From positions 763,499 through 827,498 of the forward strand of contig NZ_CH724160.1 of the NCBI RefSeq assembly GCF_000153045.1: DNA of 64,000 bases. Reading direction: 5' to 3'. This DNA is from Synechococcus sp. WH 5701 (GTDB lineage: Bacteria > Cyanobacteriota > Cyanobacteriia > PCC-6307 > Cyanobiaceae). Below the pieces are notes generated by a model that saw only the letters and a list, made by a program, of their open reading frames with translations, was not told where the DNA came from and searched no databases. This document shows, one piece after another, positions 49,504-58,840 of the stretch (positions are counted from its first letter, which is position 1; every line of letters begins with the position of its first letter). The position numbers and the translations under genes are program-made.

Positions 49504-50880
49504 ATGTCCACATCCGAATCAGCACCAGCTCAGTCTGGCTCGCTGCTGCAGATCCTCGGGGTCAGTTTCGGGATCGCCGGGGCGGTGGGGGGCACGATCG
49601 GGGCCGGCATCCTGCGCACCCCAGGGCTGGTGGCCGAGCAGCTCGGCAGTGCGCCCCTGATCGTGGCCGCCTGGGTGGCGGGGGCGCTCTATGCCCTGTT
49701 GGGGGCCTTCGCCGTGGCCGAACTGAGCACCAGCATGCCCCGGGCCGGCGGCTGGACCGTCTACGCCCGGCGGGCCCTGGGGGATCAGGCCGGCTTCTCC
49801 GTGGGCTGGATCGACTGGGTGGGCCACTGCGCCGGCCTGGCCTGGGTGGCGGTCACCATTGGCGACTACACGATCGGCCTGCTGCCGGCCCTGCCCGTGG
49901 GCAGCAAGGTGGTGGCCCTGCTGGTGCTGCTGGCCTTTGCGCTGATTCAGCAGCTGGGCCTTGAGGCCGGCAGCCTCAGCCAGAAGATCCTCAGCCTGGG
50001 CAAGGCCATCGCCTTCCTCGGCCTGATCACGGCCTGCTTCCTGCACCCTCCGGTGAGGGAGCTGGCGGGCCTGTCCGAACCTCTGCTGGAGGCCGCGGGC
50101 CCCGCTGATCCACTGGCGGCTGGTGGGATCAGCCTCGGCATCGGCGCGGTGTTCGCCATGCAGGCCGTGATCACCACCTACGACGGCTGGCACAGCCCGA
50201 TCTATTTCGCCGAGGAATTCGCCGAGCCCAGCAAGGATCTGCCCCGATCCCTGGTGGGCGGCGTGCTCAGCGTGGCGGGTCTGTATCTGCTGGTGAACCT
50301 GGCCCTGCTGCGGCTGTTGCCCGTCTCGCGCATCGCCGGGTCGGTGCTGCCCCTGGCCGATGCCGCCGAGGTGATTTTCGGGTCGTGGAGCTCCCAGCTG
50401 ATCGTGGTACTGGCGCTGATCTCCTCCTTCGGCCTGGTGAATGCCGTGGTGATGGGCGCGCCGCGCATCCTCTACGGCCTCAGCCGTGATGGCCTCTTCC
50501 TGCCACAGTTCGCGGCCGTGAGTGCCGGCGGCACCCCCGTGCTGGCGCTGGTGCTGACCGCCTCCACGGCGGGACTGCTGGTGGCGTTCGGTGATTTCAC
50601 GATCCTGCTGGGGATCGCCTCCTTCCTCTACGTGCTGCTGTATCTGAGCGGCATCACCTCGCTGCTGCTGCTGCGCTGGCGGGAGCCTGGCCTGGAGCGG
50701 CCCTTCCGCGATCCGGGCTATCCGATCAGCGCTCTGATCGTCTGGCTGGGCTCCCTGGCCTTCCTGATCGCCGCGATCCGCAACGACACCGCCAACAGCG
50801 CTGCTGCCCTCGGCCTGATCCTGCTCAGCTTGCCCCTGCACCAGATGACGCGGCGCCTGGCACCGTCGCCAGAGGCCTGA
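49504..50880 (+). CDS. APC-family amino acid/amine permease
   Basis: A 458-residue integral membrane protein with about 12 helices. The N-terminal APC motif GGTIGAGILRTPGLVAEQLG lies near residue 29 and GAFAVAELSTSMPRAGGWTVYAR near 67. The YDGWHSPIYFAEEFAEPSKDLP loop (in the middle) and ALISSFGLVNAVVMGAPRILYGLSRDG are typical of the superfamily. It starts 100 bp after the disrupted glutamine-synthetase-family gene and probably belonged to the same operon with the hydrolase, as a nitrogen compound uptake module. The 3' end overlaps the convergent oxidoreductase gene by 56 nt. Confidence 0.88.
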   Translation: MSTSESAPAQSGSLLQILGVSFGIAGAVGGTIGAGILRTPGLVAEQLGSAPLIVAAWVAGALYALLGAFAVAELSTSMPRAGGWTVYARRALGDQAGFSVGWIDWVGHCAGLAWVAVTIGDYTIGLLPALPVGSKVVALLVLLAFALIQQLGLEAGSLSQKILSLGKAIAFLGLITACFLHPPVRELAGLSEPLLEAAGPADPLAAGGISLGIGAVFAMQAVITTYDGWHSPIYFAEEFAEPSKDLPRSLVGGVLSVAGLYLLVNLALLRLLPVSRIAGSVLPLADAAEVIFGSWSSQLIVVLALISSFGLVNAVVMGAPRILYGLSRDGLFLPQFAAVSAGGTPVLALVLTASTAGLLVAFGDFTILLGIASFLYVLLYLSGITSLLLLRWREPGLERPFRDPGYPISALIVWLGSLAFLIAAIRNDTANSAAALGLILLSLPLHQMTRRLAPSPEA

Positions 50881-53122
50881 GCCCGCCGCGCACCAGCACC
50901 GGCACCCGCTTGTAGGCCGGAGTGCCGCTGCGGGGATCCACGGGAGCGCGGATGATCGCGTTCACCTCCGGATAGAACATCAGTGCCGCGCCCTCGCGGA
51001 TTTCGCCGGGGATGATCTCGATGCCCTCCAGGTGGCCGGCCTCTCCCTGCACCGTCACCCGCTGGTGGGCAGCCAGGCCGGAGCGGGCCAGGTCGGTTCG
51101 GTTCATCAGGATCGTCTGGCGGTGAGGCATGGCCCGGTAGGCGTCGCCCGCCTTGTACACCACGGTGTTGTGCTGGCCGTAGCTGCGGGCCGTGATCAGG
51201 GCCAGGACCAGACCGCTCTCCCCCGGCGCCAGGCCGCCGAAGTGGGTTGGTTCGGGGAGCTCCAGCGCCGGCAGGGGTGTGGGCTCCATCCGTGCTTTCC
51301 CTGATGGCGTGGGAAAGCTGGGCCGCTCGAACACCCGCCCTTCCACGCTGAATTCCTGCCTGGTGGCATCGATGCCGGCAATCGGGCCATAGCCGGGCAC
51401 GGTGCGGGCGATCAGCTGGCGCACGTAGACAGGGTCCTGCAGGCGGCCCCAGTCGATCGGATCGTGGCCCATCAGCCGCCGGGCCAGCTCGGCGAGGAAA
51501 CCCACCTCACTGATCAGGTCGGCGCGTTTGAGGTGGGTGCTGCCGGGTTCGTTCAGGCGCACGAAGTTGTTGCCCGATTCGGTGGTCGTGCGGTGCGGCG
51601 TCTCGAAGCGGTTGAACACCGGCAGCACCAGGGTCTGGCGAGCGCCGAGGCCGTGGAAATGCCCCTGGTTGGGCTTGGTGGCCAGATACATCACGGTGTC
51701 AATGCGGCCCAGGGCGCGGCGGGCCTCCTCCGAATCAGGGTTGGCGCCCCAGAGGTTGCCTCCCAGGCAGAGCAGGGTGTCCACGGCCCCAGCGCCGGCC
51801 GCCTGGATCAGGGCTCTGGTGTCGTAGCCGGGCACGCGGCTGAGCGGGCGGCCCAGCAGCGCCTCGAGGGCCTTCTGCATCTCGGCGCGCAGCTTCACAG
51901 TCACGCCCATGGAGCCGAAGCCCTGCACGTTGGAGTGGCCGCGGATCGGCATCGTGCCCGCTCCGGGGCGGCCCACGTTGCCGCTGAGCAGGGCCGTATT
52001 GGCGATGGCATGGACGTTGGCGGTGCCGTTGGCGTGGTGGGTGATCCCCATCGCCCAGGCGAACACGACCCCGCTGGAGCGGGCGATCACGGCCGCGGCA
52101 TGCTCCAGTTCCTCGCGGCTGAGGCCGCAGCAGGCGGTGATCGCCTCCCAGCTGGTGACTTGCACCTGCTTCAGCACCGCTTCGGCACCTTCGGTGTGGG
52201 CGGCGAGGAACTCCCTGCGGATCTGGCCGGCCTCCAACAGCGCCTTCTGGATGCCCAGGAACACGGCCGTGTCGCTGCCTGGCACCGGTTGCAGGAACAG
52301 CGAGGCGATCTCCGAACCCCGCAGCATCGACCTGATCGGGAAGGCCGGCGAGCCGAACTTGAGCAGGCCCACCTCCAGCACCGGATTGATCACGATCACG
52401 CTGCCGCCGCGCTCGCGCAGGCGGATCAGCTCGTTCATCAGCCGCGGGTGGTTCGCCGGGGCGTTCGAGCCCACCAGCACCACGCAGTCGGCCTGTTGCA
52501 GGCTTTCCAGGCTCACCATCGAGGTGCCCGAGCCGAACACCGCGTTCAGCCCCACGGTGGAGGGGGCATGACAGAGATCGGAGCAGTCGGCCAGGTTGTT
52601 GGAGCCCAACGCCCGCAGCAGCAGCTGCAGCAGGTAGGCGGCCTCGTTGGAGGAGCGGCCGGAGCTGTAGGAGGCCAGCCGCTCCGGCGGCACCCGGAAG
52701 GCAGCCTCGGCGATGGTGAAGACGTCGTCCCAGGCGAGGCGTTCGTAGTGGCTGGTGCCCTCGCGCAGGATCAGGGGATGGCTGAGGCGGCCGAGGCGAT
52801 CGGCCTCCAGGGAGCTCAGGCGCTGGAGCTCGCCGAGACTGCGGCCGGAGAAGACGGACTCCGGCACAGCGGGCTGCAGCTCCGCACCGATCGCCTCCAC
52901 GCTCTTGAGGCAGCGCTGCAGCGGTTCACCCAGCTCGTCGCGGAAGCCGCCGTTCTGGCCGCCCGTACCCCAGGCGCAGGAGAGGCAGGCGCTCTTGTGC
53001 AGAAGGGTCTGCCAGAGCAGGGGGCCCTTCGGGGAAAGGGTGGCCTTGGCCCAGCCCTCGATCACCGGCCAGCCGCCGCCGAGCTCAGGGGCGCTGCTGG
53101 ACCCGGGCGGTTCTGCCTTCAC
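50825..53122 (-). CDS. FdhF/YdeP-type molybdopterin oxidoreductase
   Basis: A 765-residue molybdopterin oxidoreductase related to YdeP/FdhF-like proteins. The N-terminal SACLSCAWGTGGQ has only a Cys-x-x-Cys pair rather than the full four-cysteine cluster motif of formate dehydrogenases. MPT-binding segments include SYSSGRSSNEAAYLLQLLLRA, NNLADCSDLCHAPSTVGLN and GITHHANGTANVHAI. The GTG start at 53122 was preferred because GGGAG lies about 4 nt upstream and the length then matches YdeP; the frame extends upstream to 53284. Electron donor and substrate are unknown. Mo-cofactor genes occur elsewhere in the window. Confidence 0.85.
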   Translation of the reverse strand: MKAEPPGSSSAPELGGGWPVIEGWAKATLSPKGPLLWQTLLHKSACLSCAWGTGGQNGGFRDELGEPLQRCLKSVEAIGAELQPAVPESVFSGRSLGELQRLSSLEADRLGRLSHPLILREGTSHYERLAWDDVFTIAEAAFRVPPERLASYSSGRSSNEAAYLLQLLLRALGSNNLADCSDLCHAPSTVGLNAVFGSGTSMVSLESLQQADCVVLVGSNAPANHPRLMNELIRLRERGGSVIVINPVLEVGLLKFGSPAFPIRSMLRGSEIASLFLQPVPGSDTAVFLGIQKALLEAGQIRREFLAAHTEGAEAVLKQVQVTSWEAITACCGLSREELEHAAAVIARSSGVVFAWAMGITHHANGTANVHAIANTALLSGNVGRPGAGTMPIRGHSNVQGFGSMGVTVKLRAEMQKALEALLGRPLSRVPGYDTRALIQAAGAGAVDTLLCLGGNLWGANPDSEEARRALGRIDTVMYLATKPNQGHFHGLGARQTLVLPVFNRFETPHRTTTESGNNFVRLNEPGSTHLKRADLISEVGFLAELARRLMGHDPIDWGRLQDPVYVRQLIARTVPGYGPIAGIDATRQEFSVEGRVFERPSFPTPSGKARMEPTPLPALELPEPTHFGGLAPGESGLVLALITARSYGQHNTVVYKAGDAYRAMPHRQTILMNRTDLARSGLAAHQRVTVQGEAGHLEGIEIIPGEIREGAALMFYPEVNAIIRAPVDPRSGTPAYKRVPVLVRGGLRPLATVPGAASSGAGAS

Positions 53123-53535
53123 GAAGCTCCCTGCGGTGGCAACCCCTTCAGGATGGCGTGCCCCGCCGCAGGCAGCGCCGCCCCCTTGGACCGATACGAT
53201 CCACGCGGCTTCCAGGCAGGGTGCACACGCCGCGGATTTTTTACGCCTGCCTGGGACCAGGCTCGGACCGTCAAGGCTGTTCATCGCCTTGCCGTCCCTG
53301 CCGGATCTGGCCTCGGATGTCCACCTCAGCGCCCCGTCCAGTCAGGTCTCGATCTCTTTCTTGCGCCGGCTGAGACCCCTGCTCCGCATTGCGATCGGGG
53401 CCCCACGGCCTTGCTGGCTCGCCTCAACGCGCCTGGGCAAGGGCGAGAAACCCCTTCTGCGACTGACTGCCGTTGCGCCTGCACTCCTGATGGTTTGCTA
53501 TTTCTGAATGAAAGTCCTGGAGACACGATAAGGAC
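53123..53535. other. Gene-poor intergenic stretch
   Basis: About 410 bp between the oxidoreductase start and the promoter of the sucrose cluster. I see only frames antisense or shifted without domain character, no RNA gene, and no clear terminator or repeat. The minus-strand promoter of the oxidoreductase probably lies here but no clean -35/-10 pair is visible. Confidence 0.5.
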
Positions 53536-53564
53536 TTGACGGAATGCCCGGAAATGTGTATTAT
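53536..53564 (+). promoter_or_regulatory. Sigma-70-type promoter of the sucrose cluster
   Basis: TTGACG and TATTAT are separated by exactly 17 bp, close to the consensus TTGACA-N17-TATAAT, about 110 bp upstream of the sucrose-phosphate synthase ATG. It stands out against the GC-rich surroundings. Salt or other osmotic control is plausible for sucrose genes but not shown by the sequence. Confidence 0.75.
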
Positions 53565-53597
53565 TAGTGCATGGATTAATCAAGGAGGAGTAACTCC

Positions 53598-53654
53598 ATG
53601 CTCTTGCCTGGGCGTTTTGTCTCCATGCTTCTCCCGTGTGCCACGCATTCTTGA
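53598..53654 (+). CDS. Possible 18-aa leader ORF before sucrose-phosphate synthase
   Basis: An ATG preceded by an unusually strong ribosome-binding site (AAGGAGGAG, 53582-53590) at good spacing opens an 18-codon frame (MLLPGRFVSMLLPCATHS) that stops 21 bp before the synthase ATG. The purine-rich site itself can pair in GGAG-TAA-CTCC just upstream of this ATG. The synthase ATG has no strong site of its own. A short leader or attenuation element is one reading. A mis-sequenced extension of the synthase gene is another. Confidence 0.4.
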   Translation: MLLPGRFVSMLLPCATHS

Positions 53655-53675
53655 ATCACTTGTCCCCAGGCGATC

Positions 53676-55824
53676 ATGGTTGATACAGCCGGCCCCAGTG
53701 GTCTCTATATTCTTCTCATCAGTGTGCATGGATTGATTCGCGGCCAGGATCTTGAGCTCGGTCGCGATGCCGACACCGGCGGTCAGACGAAATACGTGGT
53801 TGAACTGGCCAAGGCCCTCGCCAGGCAAAAGGGCGTAGAGCGGGTGGATCTGGTCACTCGCCTGGTTGATGATGATCACGTCAGTCCAGACTATGCCGTT
53901 CCGATTGAGAAGCTGGCCGAGAATCTTCAGATCGTACGAGTCAAGGCAGGCCCGAATGAGTACCTGCCCAAGGAGCAGCTCTGGCCCCACATGGACAGTT
54001 TTGCTGACCACCTCTCCACCTGGTTGGCTGAGCAGCCCCGGATGCCGGATGTCGTCCACACCCATTACGCCGATGCTGGCTATGTGGGCGTGCGGCTCTC
54101 GAATCTCACAGGTCTGCCACTGATTCATACGGGCCACTCCCTCGGTCGCGACAAATACCGCCGGTTGCTTGCCGTTGGTATGGGCATCGATCAGATCGAG
54201 CAGCGCTATCACATGCAGGCGCGGATCAGCGCCGAAGAGGATACTCTCAGTTGTGCTGAGCTGGTGATCACCAGCACGCGCAATGAAATCGAAAGCCAAT
54301 ACGAGCTTTACGATTACTACACGCCTGAGAAGATGGCGGTGATTCCGCCGGGTACAGACCTCGAGCAATTTCACCCCCCCGTCCAGGGTCAGCCTTCACT
54401 CGCTCAAGACTTTCAGGACACGCTCAGCCTGTTCCTGCGGGAGCCGGCCAAGCCGATGATCCTGGCCCTGTCTCGGCCCGATGAGCGTAAGAACATCGTC
54501 TCGCTGCTGGAGGCCTATGGCCAGAGCAAGCGCCTTCAGGAGTTGGCCAATCTGGTGATCGTGGCTGGCAACCGTGACGACATCCGTGAGCTCAATGACG
54601 GGGCTCAGTCGGTCTTGACGGAACTGCTCTGGGTGATCGATTTCTTCGATCTTTATGGCCATGTGGCCCTGCCCAAGCACCACAGTTCCGAGCAGGTTCC
54701 TGAGATTTTACCGCCTGGGGGCGGGCTCTCAAGGGGAGTGTTTTGTCTATCTCGCCCCTCACCAGACCCTTGTGCCTCTCCCCCTTTTAAACCCCCCCCC
54801 CCACACGCGCCGCCTGGTGGCCACCGAGAACGGTGGTCCGGTCGACATCATCGGCAATTGCCACAACGGCCCTGCTGGTGGATCCCCTACAGCCGCGAGG
54901 ACATCGCTGAGGCTCATCTACTCCATCCTGGAGAAGCCCAGGCGCTGGGATGAGCTCTCTGGCAACGGACTCAGCAACATCGCCCGCTTCTATTCCTGGG
55001 AGGCCCACGCCAAGGCCTATCTGTCCATGCTCCAGCCGGTGGTGTCGAAGCCGAAACCGCTGGTCCAGCCCCCAGCGACCCATCAGTTCAGCAGTTACAG
55101 GAACCGGGCCCTGTTCACAGCCATCGACAACACCCTGCTGGGAGATACCGAAGCCCTGGAGCAGTTCGCCAAGGTGGTGCGCACCCACCGACGCCAGTTC
55201 CTGTTCGGGATTGCCACAGGCCGGCGGCTCGATTCTGTATTGACCATCCTCAAGCGCTACAACATCCCCACTCCGGATGTGCTGATCACCAGCCTGGGAA
55301 CGGAGATCTATTACACCTCCGAGCTGTTTGCCGATATTGCCTGGAGCCATCACATTGATCACTCCTGGACTCCCCAGGTGCTGCGCCGGGTGCTGGAGTC
55401 GCTGCCGGGGCTGTCTCCCCAGCCCAAGAATGAACAGAGCCGCTTCAAAGTGTCGTACTACTACGACGCCGAGCTGGCGCCTCCCCTCGAGGACATTCAT
55501 GCCTTCCTGCGCCAGCAGGAGCTCTCGGTGAATGCCACCCTCTCTTTCGGTCAATACCTCGATATTGTGCCGGCCCGGGCCTCCAAGGGGCAGGCCCTGC
55601 GGTATGTCGCCAACCAATACAACATTCCGCTCGAGCGCACCCTTGTCACGGGCGGCTCCGGTGGCGACGCCGACATGCTGCGTGGCAACACCCTTGGAGT
55701 GGTGGTCTCCAACAGGCACCAGGAAGAACTCTCCAACCTCAGTGAAAACGAGCAGATCTACTTTGCCAATGGAGCCCATGCCTGGGGAATCCTTGAAGCG
55801 ATCAGGCACTACGGCTTCTTCTGA
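53676..55824 (+). pseudogene. Sucrose-phosphate synthase, multiply frameshifted
   Basis: This encodes a two-domain sucrose-phosphate synthase (about 710 residues if repaired), making sucrose 6-phosphate from UDP-glucose and fructose 6-phosphate. The 5' part (to ~54705) carries the GT4 start (LISVHGLIRGQDLELGRDAD, TGGQTKYVVELAKALARQ) and HTGHSLGRDKYRRLL, ALSRPDERKNI and GHVALPKHHSSEQVPEI. The 3' part (from ~54920) carries WDELSGNGLSNIARFYSW and an SPP-like HAD domain with LFTAIDNTLLGD, DNTLL in place of the classic motif I, and VTGGSGGDADML. In between, frames change at least four times in about 220 bp that also hold runs such as a 12-C tract. The clean flanks suggest sequencing error rather than decay; a genuine pseudogene remains possible. 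Confidence 0.85.
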
Positions 55825-55877
55825 TCGGGTCATGATCCTTGGAACCTGACTGAACAGCCCACACCACCCCCTCAGCC

Positions 55878-56717
55878 ATGACGCGACTGCTGCTCTGCAC
55901 AGATCTCGATCGCACCCTTCTGCCCAATGGTGAGTCGCCGGAGTCGGCTGGGGCCCGCGATCGCTTTGCGGCGTTGGTGGCCCGGCCTGAGGTCACCCTG
56001 GCCTATGTCTCCGGCCGTCATCTGGCGCTGGTGGAGCAGGCGATCGAGCAGTTCGGGATCCCCAGGCCCGATTGGGTGATCGGTGATGTCGGCAGCCGGA
56101 TGTACCAGTGGCAACCGCCGGGGTATTGGCTGGAGTCGACGGCCTGGCAAGTGGAGATCGCCACCGACTGGCCAGGGCTGAGCAGTGGGGCGATCTCGGA
56201 GGCCTTCACCACCATCGAGGATCTCACCCTGCAGGGTCAGGATCGCCAGAGCACCTACAAGCTCAGTTACTTTCTGCCCCTGGGCGTTGACCTCGGCAGC
56301 CTTCGTCGGGTGATGGAGGCACGGCTGCGGGAGTTGCAGGCCCGATCCAGCTGGATCTACAGTGTCGATGAACAAGCTCAGGTGGGCCTGCTCGATATCC
56401 TGCCCGAGCGGGCCACCAAGTTGCACGCGGTGGAGTTCCTGATGCAGCAGCAGGGGTTCCTCCCCAGCAGCACGGTGTTTGCTGGTGACAGCGGCAATGA
56501 CCTGCCGATTCTGGTGAGCCCCGTCCCCTCCGTTCTGGTGGCCAATGCTCATCCAGATGTGCTCCGGGACGCCAGCGCAGGCTCCAGTCAACGGGGAACC
56601 GACCAGTCGTTGTATGTGGCCAAGGGTGACTTTCTGGGCATGAATGGCAATTACAGCGCGGGAATTCTTGAAGGCCTGGTGCACTTCCATCCTGAAACCA
56701 AGGGCTGGATTCTATAG
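55878..56717 (+). CDS. Sucrose-phosphate phosphatase-like HAD protein
   Basis: A 279-residue HAD-IIB phosphatase. Motif I LLLCTDLDRTLLPNG lies near residue 4, SGRHLALVEQAI near 46 and motif IV VFAGDSGNDLPIL near 212. Gene order directly after the sucrose-phosphate synthase supports sucrose-6-phosphate phosphatase (SPP), which releases free sucrose and makes the pathway irreversible. Glucosylglycerol- or mannosylglycerate-phosphate phosphatases are sequence relatives, so the substrate rests on context. The gap after the synthase is 53 bp. Confidence 0.85.
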   Translation: MTRLLLCTDLDRTLLPNGESPESAGARDRFAALVARPEVTLAYVSGRHLALVEQAIEQFGIPRPDWVIGDVGSRMYQWQPPGYWLESTAWQVEIATDWPGLSSGAISEAFTTIEDLTLQGQDRQSTYKLSYFLPLGVDLGSLRRVMEARLRELQARSSWIYSVDEQAQVGLLDILPERATKLHAVEFLMQQQGFLPSSTVFAGDSGNDLPILVSPVPSVLVANAHPDVLRDASAGSSQRGTDQSLYVAKGDFLGMNGNYSAGILEGLVHFHPETKGWIL

Positions 56718-56844
56718 ACCGATTCAGCGTTTACCTATTGGCGTTGCTCGCTGATTTCGCGAGGCAGATGCCAGACGCTAGTCCCGGGCCCCAGCTGATT
56801 CGATTCTCTTTTCGAGACCCTTTTCTCCCACCGTTGACTTCCTG

Positions 56845-58797
56845 ATGTACGAGCAGATCTCTCATTCCCTGTTGAACTCAATCCTCGATGAATTGAGGCC
56901 AGAGATTAAGCGACAGAATCTCAGGTATTTTTACACCCGCCTTGGCGCAAATTTTTATGCGATCCATTCGCTCTTCTCCACGCTTTATGGAGATCGAGAA
57001 GACTTTCAGCCCCAGATGGTTCGTTTGGTGGAGACCATGGCGGAGGGCTATATTTACCGATCGGAGGAATCTGAGCGGATCGATATGAGCCGCGAGCAGG
57101 ACCACAACTGGTTCCTCTCTCAGAAGTGGGTGGGCATGGCCCTCTACACCAATGGATTTGCCAATGATCTTGGGGACTTGGCTGGCAAGATCAGTTACTT
57201 CCAGGAGCTGGGAGTCAACATGGTGCATATCATGCCAATTCTTAAGTGCCCGGCGGGTCAGAGTGATGGTGGTTATGCCATCAGCAACTTCCGCGAAATC
57301 GATAGCCGAGTTGGGGATCTTAACGACATTCAGCGCATCTCTGAGCAATTCAGGAAATGCGGCATTCTGTTGGTTCTGGATATCGTTCTAAATCACACCT
57401 CAGATGAGCATGAATGGGCTTTGAAGGCGAAGGACGGAGATCCGCGCTACCAGAATTACTATCTCACCTTCGAAGACAGGTCGGTGCCGGATGTGTTTGA
57501 GCAGGGGATGCCGATGGTGTTCCCGGTAACTGATCCCGGCAACTTCACCTGGAACGAGGAGATGAAGCGCTGGGTGATGACGGTGTTTCACGATTACCAG
57601 TGGGATCTGAATTACAGCAATCCTGAAGTCTTCATCGAGATCCTCTCGATCGTGCTGTTCTGGGCCAACCAAGGCGTCGATGTGCTCAGGCTCGACGCTG
57701 TCGCCTTCCTCTGGAAGAAGCTGGGATCAACTTGCCAGAACGAACGTAAGGCTCACCTGATTCTGCAACTCCTCAAAGACTGTTGTCAGGTCACAGCCCC
57801 TGGTGTTCTGTTCATCGCTGAGGCCATTGTGGCACCAAGTGAGGTGGCGAAATACTTTGGCGAGGATGCCATCGTGGCGAAGGAATGTGAGATTGCTTAT
57901 AATGCCACATTGATGGCACTCCTCTGGGACGGTATTGCCACGCGGAACACCAAGTTGTTGCGAGAAGGGATCAAGAGTCTGCCTACGAAGTTGGATCGAG
58001 CCACCTGGCTAACCTATGTTCGCTGTCATGACGACATCGGCTTTGGCTTTGATGACAAGGATATTGCCGCTGCAGGCTATGAGCCCCATTCCCACCGCAT
58101 GTTTCTGATTGATTACTTCACCGGCAAGTTCTCTGATACCTCCAGAGGGCTGGAGTTCATGCGTAACGACTCAACTGGTGACGCAAGAATCTGTGGCTCT
58201 CTTGCCTCCTTGGCGGGGCTTGAATCGGCCTTGGAAAAAGGTGATCAAGGGTTGATCGATATGGCCATCAGCAAAATTCTGCTGCTTAATGGCGTCATTC
58301 TTTCCTTTGGCGGAATCCCGCTGATCTACAATGGTGATGCGTTGGGTCAACTCAACGACTACAGTTATATCGACGATCCCAGTAAGTCCAACGACAGCCG
58401 CTGGGTCCACCGACCCAAGATTGACTGGGAGAAGGCCGCCCTGCGGCATCAGCGCGGCACAGTGGAATGCAGGATCTTCACCGCGATGAAGCGAATGATC
58501 TCCATCCGCAAGGAGATATCCGCCTTTGCCGATTTCAACAACCGCGAGCTGATGCATTCCGACAACCAGCATCTTCTCTGTTACCTCCGCTACAACCATC
58601 TCAGGAGCTCTGAAAAGGTGTTCGTGATCGCCAACTTTGACGATCATCCTCAGCAGCTTGAGTTGGAAAGCTACAGCCGCTATGGCATCAACCCGCGGGC
58701 GAACTATACAGATCTCTACAGCGGAATCAAGCCCTCGCAATACGACGGTTGCATCGCGCTGCAGGGTGGTCAGTTCTACTGGCTGAGCGAAAGCTGA
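56845..58797 (+). CDS. Amylosucrase (GH13 family)
   Basis: A 650-residue GH13 glucansucrase. The helical N-terminal domain (ILDELRPEIKRQNLRYFYTR) precedes the (beta/alpha)8 barrel. Conserved segments are VLDIVLNHTSDEHEWAL, GVDVLRLDAVAFLWKKLG (nucleophile Asp), LFIAEAIVAPSEVAKYF (acid/base Glu) and RCHDDIGFGF (third Asp). Amylosucrases split sucrose and extend alpha-glucans, or act as sucrose hydrolases. The upstream sequence and the first ~300 codons look less GC-rich than neighbouring genes, hinting at later acquisition. The 127-bp gap from the phosphatase contains no other gene. Confidence 0.92.
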   Translation: MYEQISHSLLNSILDELRPEIKRQNLRYFYTRLGANFYAIHSLFSTLYGDREDFQPQMVRLVETMAEGYIYRSEESERIDMSREQDHNWFLSQKWVGMALYTNGFANDLGDLAGKISYFQELGVNMVHIMPILKCPAGQSDGGYAISNFREIDSRVGDLNDIQRISEQFRKCGILLVLDIVLNHTSDEHEWALKAKDGDPRYQNYYLTFEDRSVPDVFEQGMPMVFPVTDPGNFTWNEEMKRWVMTVFHDYQWDLNYSNPEVFIEILSIVLFWANQGVDVLRLDAVAFLWKKLGSTCQNERKAHLILQLLKDCCQVTAPGVLFIAEAIVAPSEVAKYFGEDAIVAKECEIAYNATLMALLWDGIATRNTKLLREGIKSLPTKLDRATWLTYVRCHDDIGFGFDDKDIAAAGYEPHSHRMFLIDYFTGKFSDTSRGLEFMRNDSTGDARICGSLASLAGLESALEKGDQGLIDMAISKILLLNGVILSFGGIPLIYNGDALGQLNDYSYIDDPSKSNDSRWVHRPKIDWEKAALRHQRGTVECRIFTAMKRMISIRKEISAFADFNNRELMHSDNQHLLCYLRYNHLRSSEKVFVIANFDDHPQQLELESYSRYGINPRANYTDLYSGIKPSQYDGCIALQGGQFYWLSES

Positions 58798-58840
58798 GGG
58801 CCTCTCCCCGAGTTGCCAGCCAGATCGATCGCCCTTGGCT

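Noticed and set aside
51464-53539. 691-residue plus-strand frame antisense to the oxidoreductase
   Set aside because: It has shadow composition (His/Gln/Gly/Ala-rich), while the opposite strand encodes a clear molybdopterin protein with a good ribosome-binding site.
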